Shown in pieces: positions 18,341 to 27,404 of a stretch of 64,000 nt of DNA (position 1 is its first letter; each line of letters starts with the position of its first letter). The notes beneath the pieces were generated by a model. It was not told the DNA's origin, searched no databases, and saw only the letters and a program-made list of their open reading frames with translations. This stretch comes from Acidovorax sp. KKS102 (GTDB lineage Bacteria > Pseudomonadota > Gammaproteobacteria > Burkholderiales > Burkholderiaceae_C): NCBI RefSeq assembly GCF_000302535.1, contig NC_018708.1, forward strand, positions 1,426,001 to 1,490,000. The letters run 5' to 3'. The position numbers were made by a program, and so were the translations under genes.

Positions 18341-18415
18341 GACCCTTCTGGCGTCGTTGCTCCGTCTTGCCGTACTAGGCGTACTGTCTGCGACGGAGCG
18401 CCTAGCCATAAGGGC
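18341..18415. repeat. REP-like imperfect hairpin after the HNH gene
   Basis: GCTCCGTC (18359-18366) pairs with GACGGAGC (18392-18399). Inner GTAC/GTAC segments and outer CCTTCTGGCG / CGCCTAGCCATAAGG arms extend the stem. The layout (CGTTGC..CG.CTTGCC...CGCCT) resembles the inner hairpin of the element at 62581-62848. Confidence 0.6.
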
Positions 18416-18475
18416 CGTCTTGACTCCTCTTGGGGGGGCTGAGAAGAATGTGGATACTGCCCAGCGCCCTGTCCT

Positions 18476-19870
18476 TCAATACGTCAATTCCAAAAACACC
18501 AGGTGGCCGCTGGCCGCAGGCCAAGTCTGCCCCACCAAGCGCTCGCCATTGAATTCGGCAACGATGCTGCGCACGCCACCGGCAGGCTTGACCTTCGCCG
18601 AGGCCACGCCGGCGCCTGCGGGCACCCCGGCAGGCACTGCGCCGTCCAACAGCATCTTGTCGCGCGCCGGGTCCAGGTAGCCTCGCGGGCGGGTCAGGGT
18701 CACGACGCTGTCGGCGCCCTTGTCGGCATCGGCCATGCGTTCTGCGCGCAGGTGGATGAGGTCGCTGCTGCGCGGGAATCCGCTGCGGTAGATGTGGGTA
18801 GTAGCGTAGCCCGGGGCGGTGATTACAAACTCCACCGGTGCGCCAGGCGAAACCGCCAGCGGGCCCCATTGGCCGTCCGCGCCCACCGTTTTTCGCAGTA
18901 GCGGGTTGCCTTTGCGAGCGCCGGTGGCAGGGTCGGTGGCGTACACCTCCAGCTGTGCGCCCGCCAGCGGCAGGTTGTTGCTGAAGTTGCCGGTCTTGGG
19001 GTCTGCGGAGTCCACGCCCAGGCCCGTGACCTTGCCGTTCAGCACCACAGATTTTTCCGCAGCGATCTCGGTGCGTGCTGGCGCCTTGCCGGTGATGAAG
19101 CGGTAGGTGGCTTCAAACGCAGCGGGGGAGTACGACGTCTCGCGGTGGTCGATGCGCGGAATCACCACGTTGGTGGCGCCCTTGAGTTCGGGGCCTGCGG
19201 CGGTCACGTAGGTGGGCTTGCCTTTCTGGCCTATCCACAGACCGTCGGGCTGGGCGAACTTGTCGTTGTTGTCCGAGCGGATCGTCATCCATTTCACGGG
19301 GCCGCTCACCTCGTCGCCCGCCGCGTTCTTGGGAGCATTCAGGGCTTTGAGGAAAGGGCCCGTGCCCGAGAACTCGTTGCCTTCTCGGAACCCCGGAATC
19401 GCCCACACGCCGTGGTTGGGGGTGCCGCCCAGGATGGCGTGGCTCACGGTCTTGTCGCCGCCGCCGTTGTAGATGTAGTTGCGGATGGCGTTGCCGCCGC
19501 GTGAGTTGCCCACCAGCACCACCTGGCGGGCGCCCGTGGCTTGGAGCACCTTGTCCACTTCGGCCTTCAGGTAGGCCATGTGCTCTGCGGCCGATGTGCG
19601 GCCTGCCTGGGGCTTGGCGTCCTCGTCGCGCGACAGTGGGTAGGGCACGTCGATGGCGTGCAGGCGTTCGCGCGGCCAGCCGTTCGATTCGAACCGCCAC
19701 ACGGTGGTTTGCCACAGCGCAGCGGTGTCGCCGTTGCCGTGCACGAAGACGATGGGCGGTGCCTCGGCCAGGCTGGGGCTCTGGGTGGCGCAGCCAGCCA
19801 GGGCGAGGGTGGCTGCCGCAGCGGTGGCCAACAGGAGAGATCGGCGTTGCAGCCAGGTTGTGTTGTTCAT
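18476..19870 (-). CDS. lipoprotein alpha/beta-hydrolase (lipase/esterase-like)
   Basis: A 464-residue exported protein. The N-terminus has RRSLLLATAAAATLALAGC, a signal with lipobox LAGC (Cys27) and a twin-Arg-like pair, so it is probably membrane-anchored. The hydrolase domain shows an HGNG oxyanion segment at 44-47, the nucleophile elbow GNSRGG with Ser123, and a late histidine in IDHRETSYSP. A C-terminal beta-rich domain (about residues 290-460) resembles the carbohydrate- or surface-binding modules fused to secreted esterases. It likely hydrolyses lipids or polyesters; the substrate is uncertain. It is monocistronic, with the terminator of the dehydrogenase operon immediately upstream. 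Confidence 0.82.
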   Translation of the reverse strand: MNNTTWLQRRSLLLATAAAATLALAGCATQSPSLAEAPPIVFVHGNGDTAALWQTTVWRFESNGWPRERLHAIDVPYPLSRDEDAKPQAGRTSAAEHMAYLKAEVDKVLQATGARQVVLVGNSRGGNAIRNYIYNGGGDKTVSHAILGGTPNHGVWAIPGFREGNEFSGTGPFLKALNAPKNAAGDEVSGPVKWMTIRSDNNDKFAQPDGLWIGQKGKPTYVTAAGPELKGATNVVIPRIDHRETSYSPAAFEATYRFITGKAPARTEIAAEKSVVLNGKVTGLGVDSADPKTGNFSNNLPLAGAQLEVYATDPATGARKGNPLLRKTVGADGQWGPLAVSPGAPVEFVITAPGYATTHIYRSGFPRSSDLIHLRAERMADADKGADSVVTLTRPRGYLDPARDKMLLDGAVPAGVPAGAGVASAKVKPAGGVRSIVAEFNGERLVGQTWPAASGHLVFLELTY

Positions 19871-19882
19871 GAAGCTGTCTCC

Positions 19883-19923
19883 AGAAAGAAAAAATGCCCG
19901 TGGACCAGTGAATCCACGAGCAT
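19883..19923 (-). terminator. Rho-independent terminator of the acyl-CoA dehydrogenase pair
   Basis: Minus-strand hairpin with CGTGGA/TCCACG and flanking ATGC/GCAT pairing (19894-19923), followed by a T-rich run TTTTTCTTTC. It lies 36 bp after the stop of the small-subunit gene. Confidence 0.8.
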
Positions 19924-19958
19924 CGTTGATGGCTGTGACGCGCCTGCGTCAGTGACCG

Positions 19959-21074
19959 TCAGGCAAACACGCCTGCGGTGTCTTGCATGCGGGCGGACAC
20001 TTCACCCAGGTGGTGCAGCGTGTCGCCAAAGGTCACTTCCAGCTGCGTGAGCTTCTTGAAGTAGTGGCTCACGATGTACTCGTCCGTCACCCCGATGCCC
20101 CCGTGCAGTTGCACGGCCTGCTGGCCGACAAAGCGCATGGATTGGCCCAGCTGTACCTTGGCGCGGGCCATGGCGGCGCGGCGTTCTTCGGCAGGGGCGC
20201 CGAGCTTGAGGCTGGCGTAGTAGCTCATCGAGCGGGCCAGCTCCAGCTGCATCTTCATGTCGGCCACGCGGTGGCGCAGCGCCTGGAAGCTGGAAATGAA
20301 CACGCCGAACTGCTTGCGCTGGTTCATGTATTCGACGGTGATGGCCACGGTCTTGTCCATCACGCCCACGGCTTCCGCACAGGCGGTGGCAATGCCGGTG
20401 TCCACGGCCAGTTCCAGCGCAGCCAGGCCGTCGGTGGTGATGAGCGTGGCGGGGGCGTTGGCCAGGTGCACCTCGGCGGCGCGGCTGCCGTCTTGCGTGA
20501 CGTAACCCTGCGTGGTCACGCCGCTCGCAGTGCGTTCGACCAGGAAGAGGGCGATCTTTCCGTCCAACTGCGCAGGCACGATGAAGGCGTCCGCCTGGTC
20601 ACCAGCAGGCACTACGCTTTTGATAGCTGTTACCGCATATCCTGATTGCGCTTTAGCCGCTTTTGCTTCGCAAATGTCAAGGCGGTAGCGTGCCTTGCGC
20701 TCTTGCTGGGCCAGCACCACCAGGGCTTCGCCGCTGGCCACGCGGGGCAGCCAGGCACTTTGCACTTCGGCGGGGGCGTAGTGCGAGAGCACGCTGCTGG
20801 CGATGAAGGCCTGGGCGATGGGCTCCAGCACGATGCCACGGCCCAGTTCTTCAGCCACGACCATCGCGTCGATGGCGCCCTGGCCCATGCCGTCGTGCGC
20901 TTCGGGCACGGTGAGGGCCGTGAGGCCCAGCTCGGCCAGTTCGTTCCAGGCGGTGCGGTCAAAACCGCCGGCGGCCACGGCAGCGCGGCGGCGCTCAAAC
21001 GTGTAGCCCTTGTCCACCCACTTGCGCACGGCGTCGCGCAGTTGTTCCTGGTCGTCAGAAAAATCGAAATCCAT
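19959..21074 (-). CDS. acyl-CoA dehydrogenase (pimeloyl-CoA dehydrogenase small-subunit type, PimD)
   Basis: A 371-residue flavoprotein of the acyl-CoA dehydrogenase superfamily. The N-terminus MDFDFSDDQEQLRDAVRKWV and the absence of the usual catalytic Glu context match the PimD-like partner subunit. The C-terminal helix has QLHGGIGVTDEY, as in the family. With the upstream gene (24-bp gap) it would form a heteromeric dehydrogenase in dicarboxylic-acid or aromatic-ring degradation (known for PimC/PimD; inferred here). A copy of the palindromic repeat (20611-20660) encodes residues around AKAAKAQSGYAVTAIKSVVPAG without breaking the frame. Confidence 0.85.
   Translation of the reverse strand: MDFDFSDDQEQLRDAVRKWVDKGYTFERRRAAVAAGGFDRTAWNELAELGLTALTVPEAHDGMGQGAIDAMVVAEELGRGIVLEPIAQAFIASSVLSHYAPAEVQSAWLPRVASGEALVVLAQQERKARYRLDICEAKAAKAQSGYAVTAIKSVVPAGDQADAFIVPAQLDGKIALFLVERTASGVTTQGYVTQDGSRAAEVHLANAPATLITTDGLAALELAVDTGIATACAEAVGVMDKTVAITVEYMNQRKQFGVFISSFQALRHRVADMKMQLELARSMSYYASLKLGAPAEERRAAMARAKVQLGQSMRFVGQQAVQLHGGIGVTDEYIVSHYFKKLTQLEVTFGDTLHHLGEVSARMQDTAGVFA
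20611..20660 (+). repeat. palindromic repeat, copy F (inside the dehydrogenase gene)
   Basis: The core at 20611-20627 is ACTAC-N8-TAGC, followed by TGTTACCGCAT and TTGCGCTTTAGCCGC. It is antisense to the host gene, whose frame remains open. Confidence 0.7.
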
Positions 21075-21098
21075 GTTCTTGTCTCCTGGAACTTGGGA

Positions 21099-22280
21099 TC
21101 AGCCGAGGACGGTCTGAGCCACGATGTTGCGCTGCACTTCGTTGGAGCCACCATAGATGGTGGTCTTGCGCAGGTTGAAGTAGGTGGATGCCAGCGGTGC
21201 GTTGGCGGTGACGCCGCCGGGGAAGTTGCCCTGCCAGCCGGCTTCCATGGCCTCTTCGATGAAGGGCATGGCAAAGGGGCCTGCGGCCAGCATCATTAGC
21301 TCGGCGTAGCGCTGCTGGATCTCGCTGCCCTTGATCTTGAGCAGGCCCGCAATGTCGAGCGAGTTCTTGCCCGACTTCTCGGCAGACAGTACGCGCAGCA
21401 CCAGCATTTCGAGTGCCACGATGTCGACTTCGAGCAGGGCGATCTGGTCGCGGAAGCGCAGGTCGTCCCACACGCCTTCGGTCTTGGCGATGCGCTTGAG
21501 GCGCTCCAGCTCGCGCTTGCTGCGGTTCACGTCGGCGATGTTGGTGCGCTCGTGGCTCAGCAGGTGCTTGGCGTAGGTCCAGCCCTTGTTCTCTTCACCG
21601 ATCAGGTTCTCGGCGGGCACTTCGACGTTGTCGAAGAACACTTCGTTTACTTCGCACTCGCCGTCCAGCAGCTTGATGGGGCGCACGGTGACGCCCTTGG
21701 ACTTCATGTCCACCAGCAGGAAAGAGATGCCGGTCTGGGGCTTGCCCTCGGTGCTGGTGCGCACCAGGTTGAACATCCAGTCGCCGTGCTGGCCGAGGGT
21801 CGTCCAGGTCTTTTGGCCGTTGACGATGTACTTGTCGCCCACGCGCTCAGCGCGGGTTTTGACGCTGGCCAGGTCCGAGCCCGAACCGGGTTCGCTGTAA
21901 CCCTGACTCCACCAGACTTCGCCGCTGGCGATGCCGGGCAAGAAGCGCTTTTGCTGCTCGGCATTGCCAAACGCCATGATCACCGGGGCCACCATCACCG
22001 GGCCGAACGGCACGATACGTGGCGCGCCCGCCAGGGCGCATTCCTCTTCAAACAGGTGCTTTTGCACGGCTGTCCAGCCGGGGCCGCCGAACTCCTTGGG
22101 CCAGCCAAAGCCCAGCCAGCCCTTTTTTCCCAGGATCTTGGCCCAGCCCTGCATGTCTTCGCGGGTCAGGCGCAAGGCGTTGTGGACCTTGTGAGAGATT
22201 TCTTTGGGCAGATTGGCGTGAACCCAAGCGCGAATTTCTTCGCGAAAGGCCTGCTCTTCGGGGGTGAATGCGAGATCCAT
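21099..22280 (-). CDS. acyl-CoA dehydrogenase (pimeloyl-CoA dehydrogenase large-subunit type, PimC)
   Basis: A 393-residue acyl-CoA dehydrogenase. The N-terminal helical domain has LGFGWPKEFGGPGW. The FAD/substrate region shows QGYSEPGSGSDLASVKTRAE and the TWTTLGQH strand. The C-terminal domain ends YGGSNEVQRNIVAQTVLG, where E of GGSNE is near the usual catalytic base position. It resembles PimC of Rhodopseudomonas-type pimelate/benzoate degradation. It is the first gene of a two-gene operon with the small subunit. The pair's true substrate is not determined by sequence. Confidence 0.88.
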   Translation of the reverse strand: MDLAFTPEEQAFREEIRAWVHANLPKEISHKVHNALRLTREDMQGWAKILGKKGWLGFGWPKEFGGPGWTAVQKHLFEEECALAGAPRIVPFGPVMVAPVIMAFGNAEQQKRFLPGIASGEVWWSQGYSEPGSGSDLASVKTRAERVGDKYIVNGQKTWTTLGQHGDWMFNLVRTSTEGKPQTGISFLLVDMKSKGVTVRPIKLLDGECEVNEVFFDNVEVPAENLIGEENKGWTYAKHLLSHERTNIADVNRSKRELERLKRIAKTEGVWDDLRFRDQIALLEVDIVALEMLVLRVLSAEKSGKNSLDIAGLLKIKGSEIQQRYAELMMLAAGPFAMPFIEEAMEAGWQGNFPGGVTANAPLASTYFNLRKTTIYGGSNEVQRNIVAQTVLG

Positions 22281-22327
22281 GCGGTGCGTCTCCTAGTGAT
22301 GCTGCATTTGTAGCACGGTCGTTCGTT

Positions 22328-23029
22328 TTATTCCTGTCCGGGTGGCGACATTGGACTGAACTCAGGGGAAATGCCCAGCTCGGCACACAGCCGCTGCACG
22401 TTGTTGCGCAGGCTCGCCACCTCAGCCTCCAGGGCGTCTACACGAGCCTGCAGGGCTGGCGATGGGCTGGCGCCCGACCCGCCTGCGGGTGCATGGCTGG
22501 CGGAGGTATCCACTGGCCCACAGAGCAGGTGCGCCCAGCGTTGTTCGCGGGCGCCGGGCGCGCGGGGCAGCTGCACGACCAGCGGGCCGCCTTTTTCGGC
22601 GCTGCGCTCCTGCAGCTCGTCCAGAAACGCCTCGACCGAGGAGATGTCCGCAAACCGGTACCAGCGCTCGGCGTTGATGCGCAACTCGCCGGCGGTCTGC
22701 GGCCCGCGCAGCATCAGCAGGCCCAGCAGCACGGCCGACTGCTCGGGCACACCCACGCCGCGCTGAAAGTTGTGCTCCCAGCGCGTGGTGCGGTTACCGC
22801 TGCTCTCAAACGCCAAGGTCAGCAGCTTGAGCGAATCCAGCGCCTCCTGCGCCTCGGCGTCGCTCAGGTTCATCACCGGGTCACGGCTGGTTTTCTGGTT
22901 GCACCCGGTGACCAGGCCGTTCAGCGACATGGGATAGCTGTCGGGCACGGTGCGCGCCTTTTCCATCAGCGTGGCCAGCACGCGGGCTTCGTTGGGGGTT
23001 AGGGGGCGGGTCGCAGGATCAAAAGGCAT
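22328..23029 (-). CDS. YceH/DUF480 family protein
   Basis: A 233-residue cytoplasmic protein of the YceH (DUF480) family, built from two winged-helix-like domains. The N-terminal [46 protein letters not shown] region is the family signature. A later coiled coil ([28 protein letters not shown]) ends the protein. The precise function is unknown; a DNA-binding role is assumed from the fold. The start is the ATG of [10 protein letters not shown], 24 bp from the divergent purN, so the two share a promoter region. Longer upstream extensions would run into purN. Confidence 0.88.
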   Translation of the reverse strand: MPFDPATRPLTPNEARVLATLMEKARTVPDSYPMSLNGLVTGCNQKTSRDPVMNLSDAEAQEALDSLKLLTLAFESSGNRTTRWEHNFQRGVGVPEQSAVLLGLLMLRGPQTAGELRINAERWYRFADISSVEAFLDELQERSAEKGGPLVVQLPRAPGAREQRWAHLLCGPVDTSASHAPAGGSGASPSPALQARVDALEAEVASLRNNVQRLCAELGISPEFSPMSPPGQE

Positions 23030-23053
23030 GGCTGGGATAATCCGGGGCAATTT

Positions 23054-23635
23054 ATGAAGAACATCGTCATTCTGATCTCTGGCGGCGGCTCCAACATGGC
23101 CACCATCGTCCGCACGGCCCAACAGGAGCACTGGGAGCAGCGCTACGGCGCCCGCGTGGCGGCCGTCATCAGCAACAAACCGGAGGCCGCCGGGCTGGTG
23201 TTTGCGCGCGAGCAGGGCATCGCAACGGAGGTGCTGGACCACAAGGCCTTTGCCAGCCGCGAGGCGTTCGATGCCGAGCTGGCCGCCACCATCGACCGAC
23301 ACCAGCCAGCGCTGGTGGTGCTGGCAGGGTTCATGCGCATCCTGACGCCGGGGTTCGTGGCGCACTACGCCGGGCGGCTCATCAACATCCACCCCTCGCT
23401 GCTGCCCGCGTTCACCGGGCTGCACACGCACCAGCGCGCCATCGATGCGGGCTGCAAGTTTGCGGGCGTGACGGTGCACCAGGTGACGGCCGAGCTGGAT
23501 GTGGGCCCCATCCTGGACCAGGCCGTGGTGCCGGTGCTACCGGGCGACACCGCCGAGACGCTGGCCGCCCGGGTGCTGACCCAGGAGCATGTGATTTACC
23601 CGCGCGCCGTACGGGCGCTGGTTCAAACGCTGTAG
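23054..23635 (+). CDS. purN: phosphoribosylglycinamide formyltransferase
   Basis: A 193-residue GAR transformylase, using 10-formyl-THF for the third step of purine synthesis. It shows the ISGGGSNM phosphate loop, [21 protein letters not shown] and the catalytic [10 protein letters not shown]...H region with Asp in [12 protein letters not shown]. Length is close to E. coli PurN (212). It stands alone rather than with purM and is divergent from yceH. Confidence 0.95.
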   Translation: MKNIVILISGGGSNMATIVRTAQQEHWEQRYGARVAAVISNKPEAAGLVFAREQGIATEVLDHKAFASREAFDAELAATIDRHQPALVVLAGFMRILTPGFVAHYAGRLINIHPSLLPAFTGLHTHQRAIDAGCKFAGVTVHQVTAELDVGPILDQAVVPVLPGDTAETLAARVLTQEHVIYPRAVRALVQTL

Positions 23636-23662
23636 CTAACACCCGGCTGCAGCGATCTGATT

Positions 23663-23712
23663 GCTATTGAAAATATAGCGTAAAGCGCTTTTCGGACGGG
23701 CGCTGAAACCGC
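23663..23712 (+). repeat. palindromic repeat, copy G (intergenic)
   Basis: The core at 23663-23679 is GCTAT-N8-TAGC, followed by GTAAAGCGCTTTTCGGACGGGCGC. It lies between the convergent purN and DUF1653 genes. Confidence 0.75.
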
Positions 23713-23725
23713 TTTAGGGTGCCAA

Positions 23726-23980
23726 CTATACGGGCGCCGTCCCCTCTGCGCATTTCTGGAAGCGGGGCTGCAGCACCCCGTCGATCAGCACCTGCTCCTC
23801 AAACATGGCGGCGGGCCGCACCCACAAGCCCCGCTGGCCGTACAGCGCGCGGTACAGCGTCATGGGTTCCAGCGTTTCGCTGTGGCGCACGGTGTCGATC
23901 ACTTCATAGAGCATGCCCTTGTAGTGGCGGTACAGGCCGGGTGGCGTGCGGATGAGTTCGGGCAGGTCGTCGTCGGTCAT
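23726..23980 (-). CDS. DUF1653 domain protein
   Basis: An 84-residue soluble protein made almost entirely of a DUF1653 domain: the PGLYRHYKGMLYEVIDTVRHSET...YRALYGQRGLWVRPAAMFEE pattern is characteristic. No catalytic residues are recognised and the function is unknown. The start is the ATG of MTDDDLPELI; an upstream in-frame start is possible but would extend into the divergent M48 gene. Confidence 0.85.
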   Translation of the reverse strand: MTDDDLPELIRTPPGLYRHYKGMLYEVIDTVRHSETLEPMTLYRALYGQRGLWVRPAAMFEEQVLIDGVLQPRFQKCAEGTAPV

Positions 23981-24047
23981 GGTGCGGAGGTGGCGTGAGT
24001 GGTTAGGATGGCGGCTGAAAAAAATCCAACCAGAGTGAGGGAAGTCC

Positions 24048-25901
24048 GTGGACCAGGCAGATTTTGTGCACATGGTGCGCATGAGCGAGCATGCCAGCGC
24101 CGACAACAGCCGCGCGTACCGCCGCAGTGTGGCCGCGTTTGCGGCGTTGGGTTATGCCTGGGTGCTGGGGTGTCTGGCGCTCGCTGTGGGTATTTTGCTG
24201 TGTGTGGTGCCCCAGTTGCTGCATGGGCGCTTTCGTTTGGCGATGGTTTGGGCCTTGCTGGGAGCCGGAGGCCTGCTGTGGGTCAGCCTGCGTGCGCTGT
24301 GGGTGCGGTTTGAGGCGCCGGAGGGCGTTGAAATTACCGCGCTGGACGCGCCCGATCTGTTTGAAGCGCTGGCGCGCATCCGTCGCAAAATCAAGGGCCC
24401 GCCCATTCACAAGGTCACGTTGACCGGCGAGTTCAATGCCAGCATCCAGCAGTTGCCGCGTTACGGCCTGCTGGGTGGGGCGGTCAACCACCTGAGCATT
24501 GGCTTGCCCCTGCTGATGGCGCTGGACCGGCCACGTTTTCTGGCGGTGCTGGCGCACGAGTACGGCCATCTGCGGGGTGACCACGGCCGCTTTGCTGCAT
24601 GGATCTACCGCACCCGCCTGTCGTGGATGCGCCTGAACCACAGCTTGGCCGACGATGAGGGGCCGGTGGCTGCCGCCACGCAGCTGTTCATGCGCTGGTA
24701 CTTTCCACGGTTTTCGGCCAAGACCTTTGCACTGGCCCGCCAGGATGAATACGAGGCCGACCGCATCGCTGGCAAGCTGCTGGGCCGCGACGTGACCGCT
24801 GCGGCCTTGGCCGAGATCGAGATCCGGGGCGCCTGGCTGCAGGCGGAGTTCTGGGGCAACCACTGGTGTGCAGCAGCGGGCAACCCGTTGCCGGTAGGCC
24901 CTTATCGCAGCATGCGCCGTGCCCTGGCCAAGGCCCCCGATGCCGCCTTTGCCAACGATGCCCTGCGCCAGGCGCTCAAGCGTCTGAGCAATCTGGACGA
25001 CACCCACCCCAGCCTGCGCGACCGCATCGAGGCACTGGACGCCACGCCCACCCTGCCGGAATGGTCGCGCGGCAACGCGCTGGCCCTGCTGGGTCCGGAT
25101 GCCAAACGCTGGGTGGCCCATTTCGACAAGCAATGGTGCCGCGACAACGCCAGCGAATGGAAGCCGCACCACGCCTGGCTGGGGCGCGTGCGCGCACGCG
25201 CCGAGGCCCTGGGTGCATCGACAGTACAGAGCAGCGCTGCGGACCTTGTGGAGCTGGCCCGCCTGAAGCGCCATCTGGACCCGCATGCCGATGTCCGCGC
25301 CCTGTACGAGCTGGCGCTGCAGCGCAGCCCCGAATACCCTGCCGCGTTGCGCGGGCTGGTGCCCTGCCTGGCAGAGGAGGATCGGGAGGGCAAGCTGCAG
25401 CTGCTGCACCGCCTGTGGGAAACCGGCAGCAGCGACCGTTACTGGGCTGCGCGCACGGCATTGGCCGAACTGGAGACCCCACGCCTGGGGCTGGACCACG
25501 ATGCGGCCGCTTTCAAGCAATGGCGCAAGCGGCTGGAGCGCGCGCAAGAATCCGAAGAGCGGGCCTGGGAAGAGCTGTCGGGCACCTCGTTCTTCAGCCA
25601 GATCGTGCGGCATGATCTCAGCTCGTTCGAGCTGGCCGAGCTGCAGTCTGAGCTGGCCCGCTGCGCACCGCTGGCGCGCTGCTGGCTGGTGCGCAAGAAC
25701 CTGCGCGAATACCCCCAGCGCAGGGCCTACCTGGTGTTTGTCGAGCTGCCGGGCATGGACGATGAAAGCCGCTACCACCTGTGCCGCGCGCTGGAGCGTA
25801 ACCTGAGCCTGCCAGGCCCCGCGCTGGTGCTGTGGGCGGGGGAGTCGCCGACCCTGCAGCAGATCGAGCGCTCGGCGTTCGAGCCGATCTACAGCCGCTG
25901 A
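24048..25901 (+). CDS. membrane-bound M48-family metalloprotease
   Basis: A 617-residue protein with two N-terminal transmembrane helices (about residues 30-55 and 62-84). A zinc-protease domain has HEYGH at 170-174, and the third ligand is probably the Glu of QDEYEADR near residue 236. It resembles HtpX/Ste24-like M48 peptidases, but has a C-terminal region of roughly 250 residues not recognised as a known domain and perhaps helical-repeat-like (ALYELALQRSPEYPAALRGLVPCLAEEDREGK). The start is GTG with a GA-rich site upstream; no ATG fits better. It is divergent from DUF1653. A role in membrane-protein quality control is inferred. Confidence 0.82.
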   Translation: MDQADFVHMVRMSEHASADNSRAYRRSVAAFAALGYAWVLGCLALAVGILLCVVPQLLHGRFRLAMVWALLGAGGLLWVSLRALWVRFEAPEGVEITALDAPDLFEALARIRRKIKGPPIHKVTLTGEFNASIQQLPRYGLLGGAVNHLSIGLPLLMALDRPRFLAVLAHEYGHLRGDHGRFAAWIYRTRLSWMRLNHSLADDEGPVAAATQLFMRWYFPRFSAKTFALARQDEYEADRIAGKLLGRDVTAAALAEIEIRGAWLQAEFWGNHWCAAAGNPLPVGPYRSMRRALAKAPDAAFANDALRQALKRLSNLDDTHPSLRDRIEALDATPTLPEWSRGNALALLGPDAKRWVAHFDKQWCRDNASEWKPHHAWLGRVRARAEALGASTVQSSAADLVELARLKRHLDPHADVRALYELALQRSPEYPAALRGLVPCLAEEDREGKLQLLHRLWETGSSDRYWAARTALAELETPRLGLDHDAAAFKQWRKRLERAQESEERAWEELSGTSFFSQIVRHDLSSFELAELQSELARCAPLARCWLVRKNLREYPQRRAYLVFVELPGMDDESRYHLCRALERNLSLPGPALVLWAGESPTLQQIERSAFEPIYSR

Positions 25902-26004
25902 CGACCTGGCCGCGCGTGGAGCGGCTTGCTCGTTGACTTTCGGCTGTCGGTCTGGGCGGGTAGGGGGATATTGGTAGCGTGGCGGGGAATGGGACAATCG
26001 CAGG

Positions 26005-27279
26005 ATGCATCCCAAAGTTCTTCTCGACGCCTGCGCCGAACTGGTCAGGCTCACCCTCACGTTTGAACACCCCGCCGACGCGGTGGTGTCACGATTCTTC
26101 CGCGACAACCGGGGCCTGGGGCCGCGCGAGCGCGCCACGCTGGCGGAAACGGTCTACACCGTTCTGCGCAAAAAGCTGCTGTTTGACCACATGGCCCCCT
26201 CGGGCTCAGGGCCCAAGGAACGCCGTCTGGCCATCCTGGGGTTTCATGGTCCGCGTGATTTTCTCAAGAGCGCTCTGACCGAGCAGGAAAAAAAATGGCT
26301 CGACCAGTGCGATGCGGTCACGGTGGACGACCTGATGGAGCGCCATCGCCACAACCTGCCCGAATGGCTGGTCAAACCCCTCAAGGACCAATTGGGCGAC
26401 GGCTTCTGGCCGCTGGTGGAAAGCCTGGCGCAGAGCGCACCGCTGGATCTGCGTGTCAACGCACTCAAGGACAAGCGCGCCGACGTGCAAAAGGAGCTGG
26501 CCAAAGCGGGCATCAAGGCGCATCCCACGCCGTTTTCCCCCTGGGGCCTGCGCATTGACCACAAGCCTGCGCTGACCAAGCTGGACGCCTTCACACGCGG
26601 CGCTATCGAGGTGCAGGACGAGGGTTCCCAACTGCTGGCACTGCTGCTGGATGCCAAGCGCGGCGAGATGGTGGTGGATTTTTGTGCCGGGGCCGGGGGC
26701 AAGACCCTGGCCATTGGCGCCAGCATGCGCAATACCGGGCGTTTGTACGCTTTTGATGTGTCGGGCCACCGGCTGGATGCACTGAAACCCCGCCTCGCCC
26801 GCAGCGGCCTGTCGAACGTGCACCCCGCCGCCATCGCCCATGAGCGCGATGACCGCGTCAAACGCCTGGCAGGCAAGATCGACCGCGTGCTGGTGGACGC
26901 GCCCTGTTCGGGTCTGGGCACCTTGCGACGCAACCCGGACCTCAAATGGCGCCAGTCGCCCAAGGCCATCGAAGAACTGGTGGCCAAGCAGACGTCCATT
27001 CTGGACAGCGCAGCCCGCCTGCTCAAGCCGGGCGGCCGCTTGGTGTATGCCACTTGCAGCATCCTGCCGCAAGAAAACGAGGCCATTGCCGAGGCGTTCA
27101 GTGCCGCCCACCCGGACTTCCTGTTGTTGGACGCCAGCGAGCTGCTGGAGCAACTCAAGGTCGAAGGCGCCAAGGGTTTGTGCAGCGGCGGCGCATCGGG
27201 CAGTAGTTATTTGCGCTTGTGGCCCCATCTGCACCAGACTGACGGATTCTTTGCGGCCATCTGGGCCAAGAAGGACTGA
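26005..27279 (+). CDS. RsmB-like (NOL1/NOP2/Sun) RNA cytosine-C5 methyltransferase
   Basis: A 424-residue protein with an N-terminal NusB/RsmB-like helical RNA-binding part and a C-terminal SAM-dependent methyltransferase. VVDFCAGAGGKTLAIGA is motif I. The two catalytic cysteines are in VDAPCSGLG (motif IV) and YATCSILPQENE (motif VI). It methylates C5 of a cytosine, most likely in 16S rRNA as RsmB does. It could instead be another Sun-family member, since a second paralogue is common. It is preceded by a 103-bp gap. Confidence 0.85.
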   Translation: MHPKVLLDACAELVRLTLTFEHPADAVVSRFFRDNRGLGPRERATLAETVYTVLRKKLLFDHMAPSGSGPKERRLAILGFHGPRDFLKSALTEQEKKWLDQCDAVTVDDLMERHRHNLPEWLVKPLKDQLGDGFWPLVESLAQSAPLDLRVNALKDKRADVQKELAKAGIKAHPTPFSPWGLRIDHKPALTKLDAFTRGAIEVQDEGSQLLALLLDAKRGEMVVDFCAGAGGKTLAIGASMRNTGRLYAFDVSGHRLDALKPRLARSGLSNVHPAAIAHERDDRVKRLAGKIDRVLVDAPCSGLGTLRRNPDLKWRQSPKAIEELVAKQTSILDSAARLLKPGGRLVYATCSILPQENEAIAEAFSAAHPDFLLLDASELLEQLKVEGAKGLCSGGASGSSYLRLWPHLHQTDGFFAAIWAKKD

Positions 27280-27302
27280 AATGCCGGGGGTAGGGCTCTA
27301 AA

Positions 27303-27320
27303 CCAGCGTAAACACGCTGG
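27303..27320 (+). terminator. weak hairpin after the methyltransferase gene
   Basis: CCAGCGT-AAAC-ACGCTGG is a perfect 7-bp hairpin 24 bp after the stop, followed by only a short T-rich stretch (ATTTCCC). Confidence 0.4.
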
Positions 27321-27404
27321 ATTTCCCTGATCCTTTCAGAGGCAGGCCCTCTAAAATGAAATAGCTGCTTCGTTGGTGAGCAGGTTCTCTGTAGTAAGGT
27401 TTTT

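Noticed and set aside
27349-27385. A possible degenerate copy of the palindromic repeat before the desaturase gene.
   Set aside because: The left arm of the core is not conserved (CTCTAAAATGAAATAGC), so it is noted but not counted.
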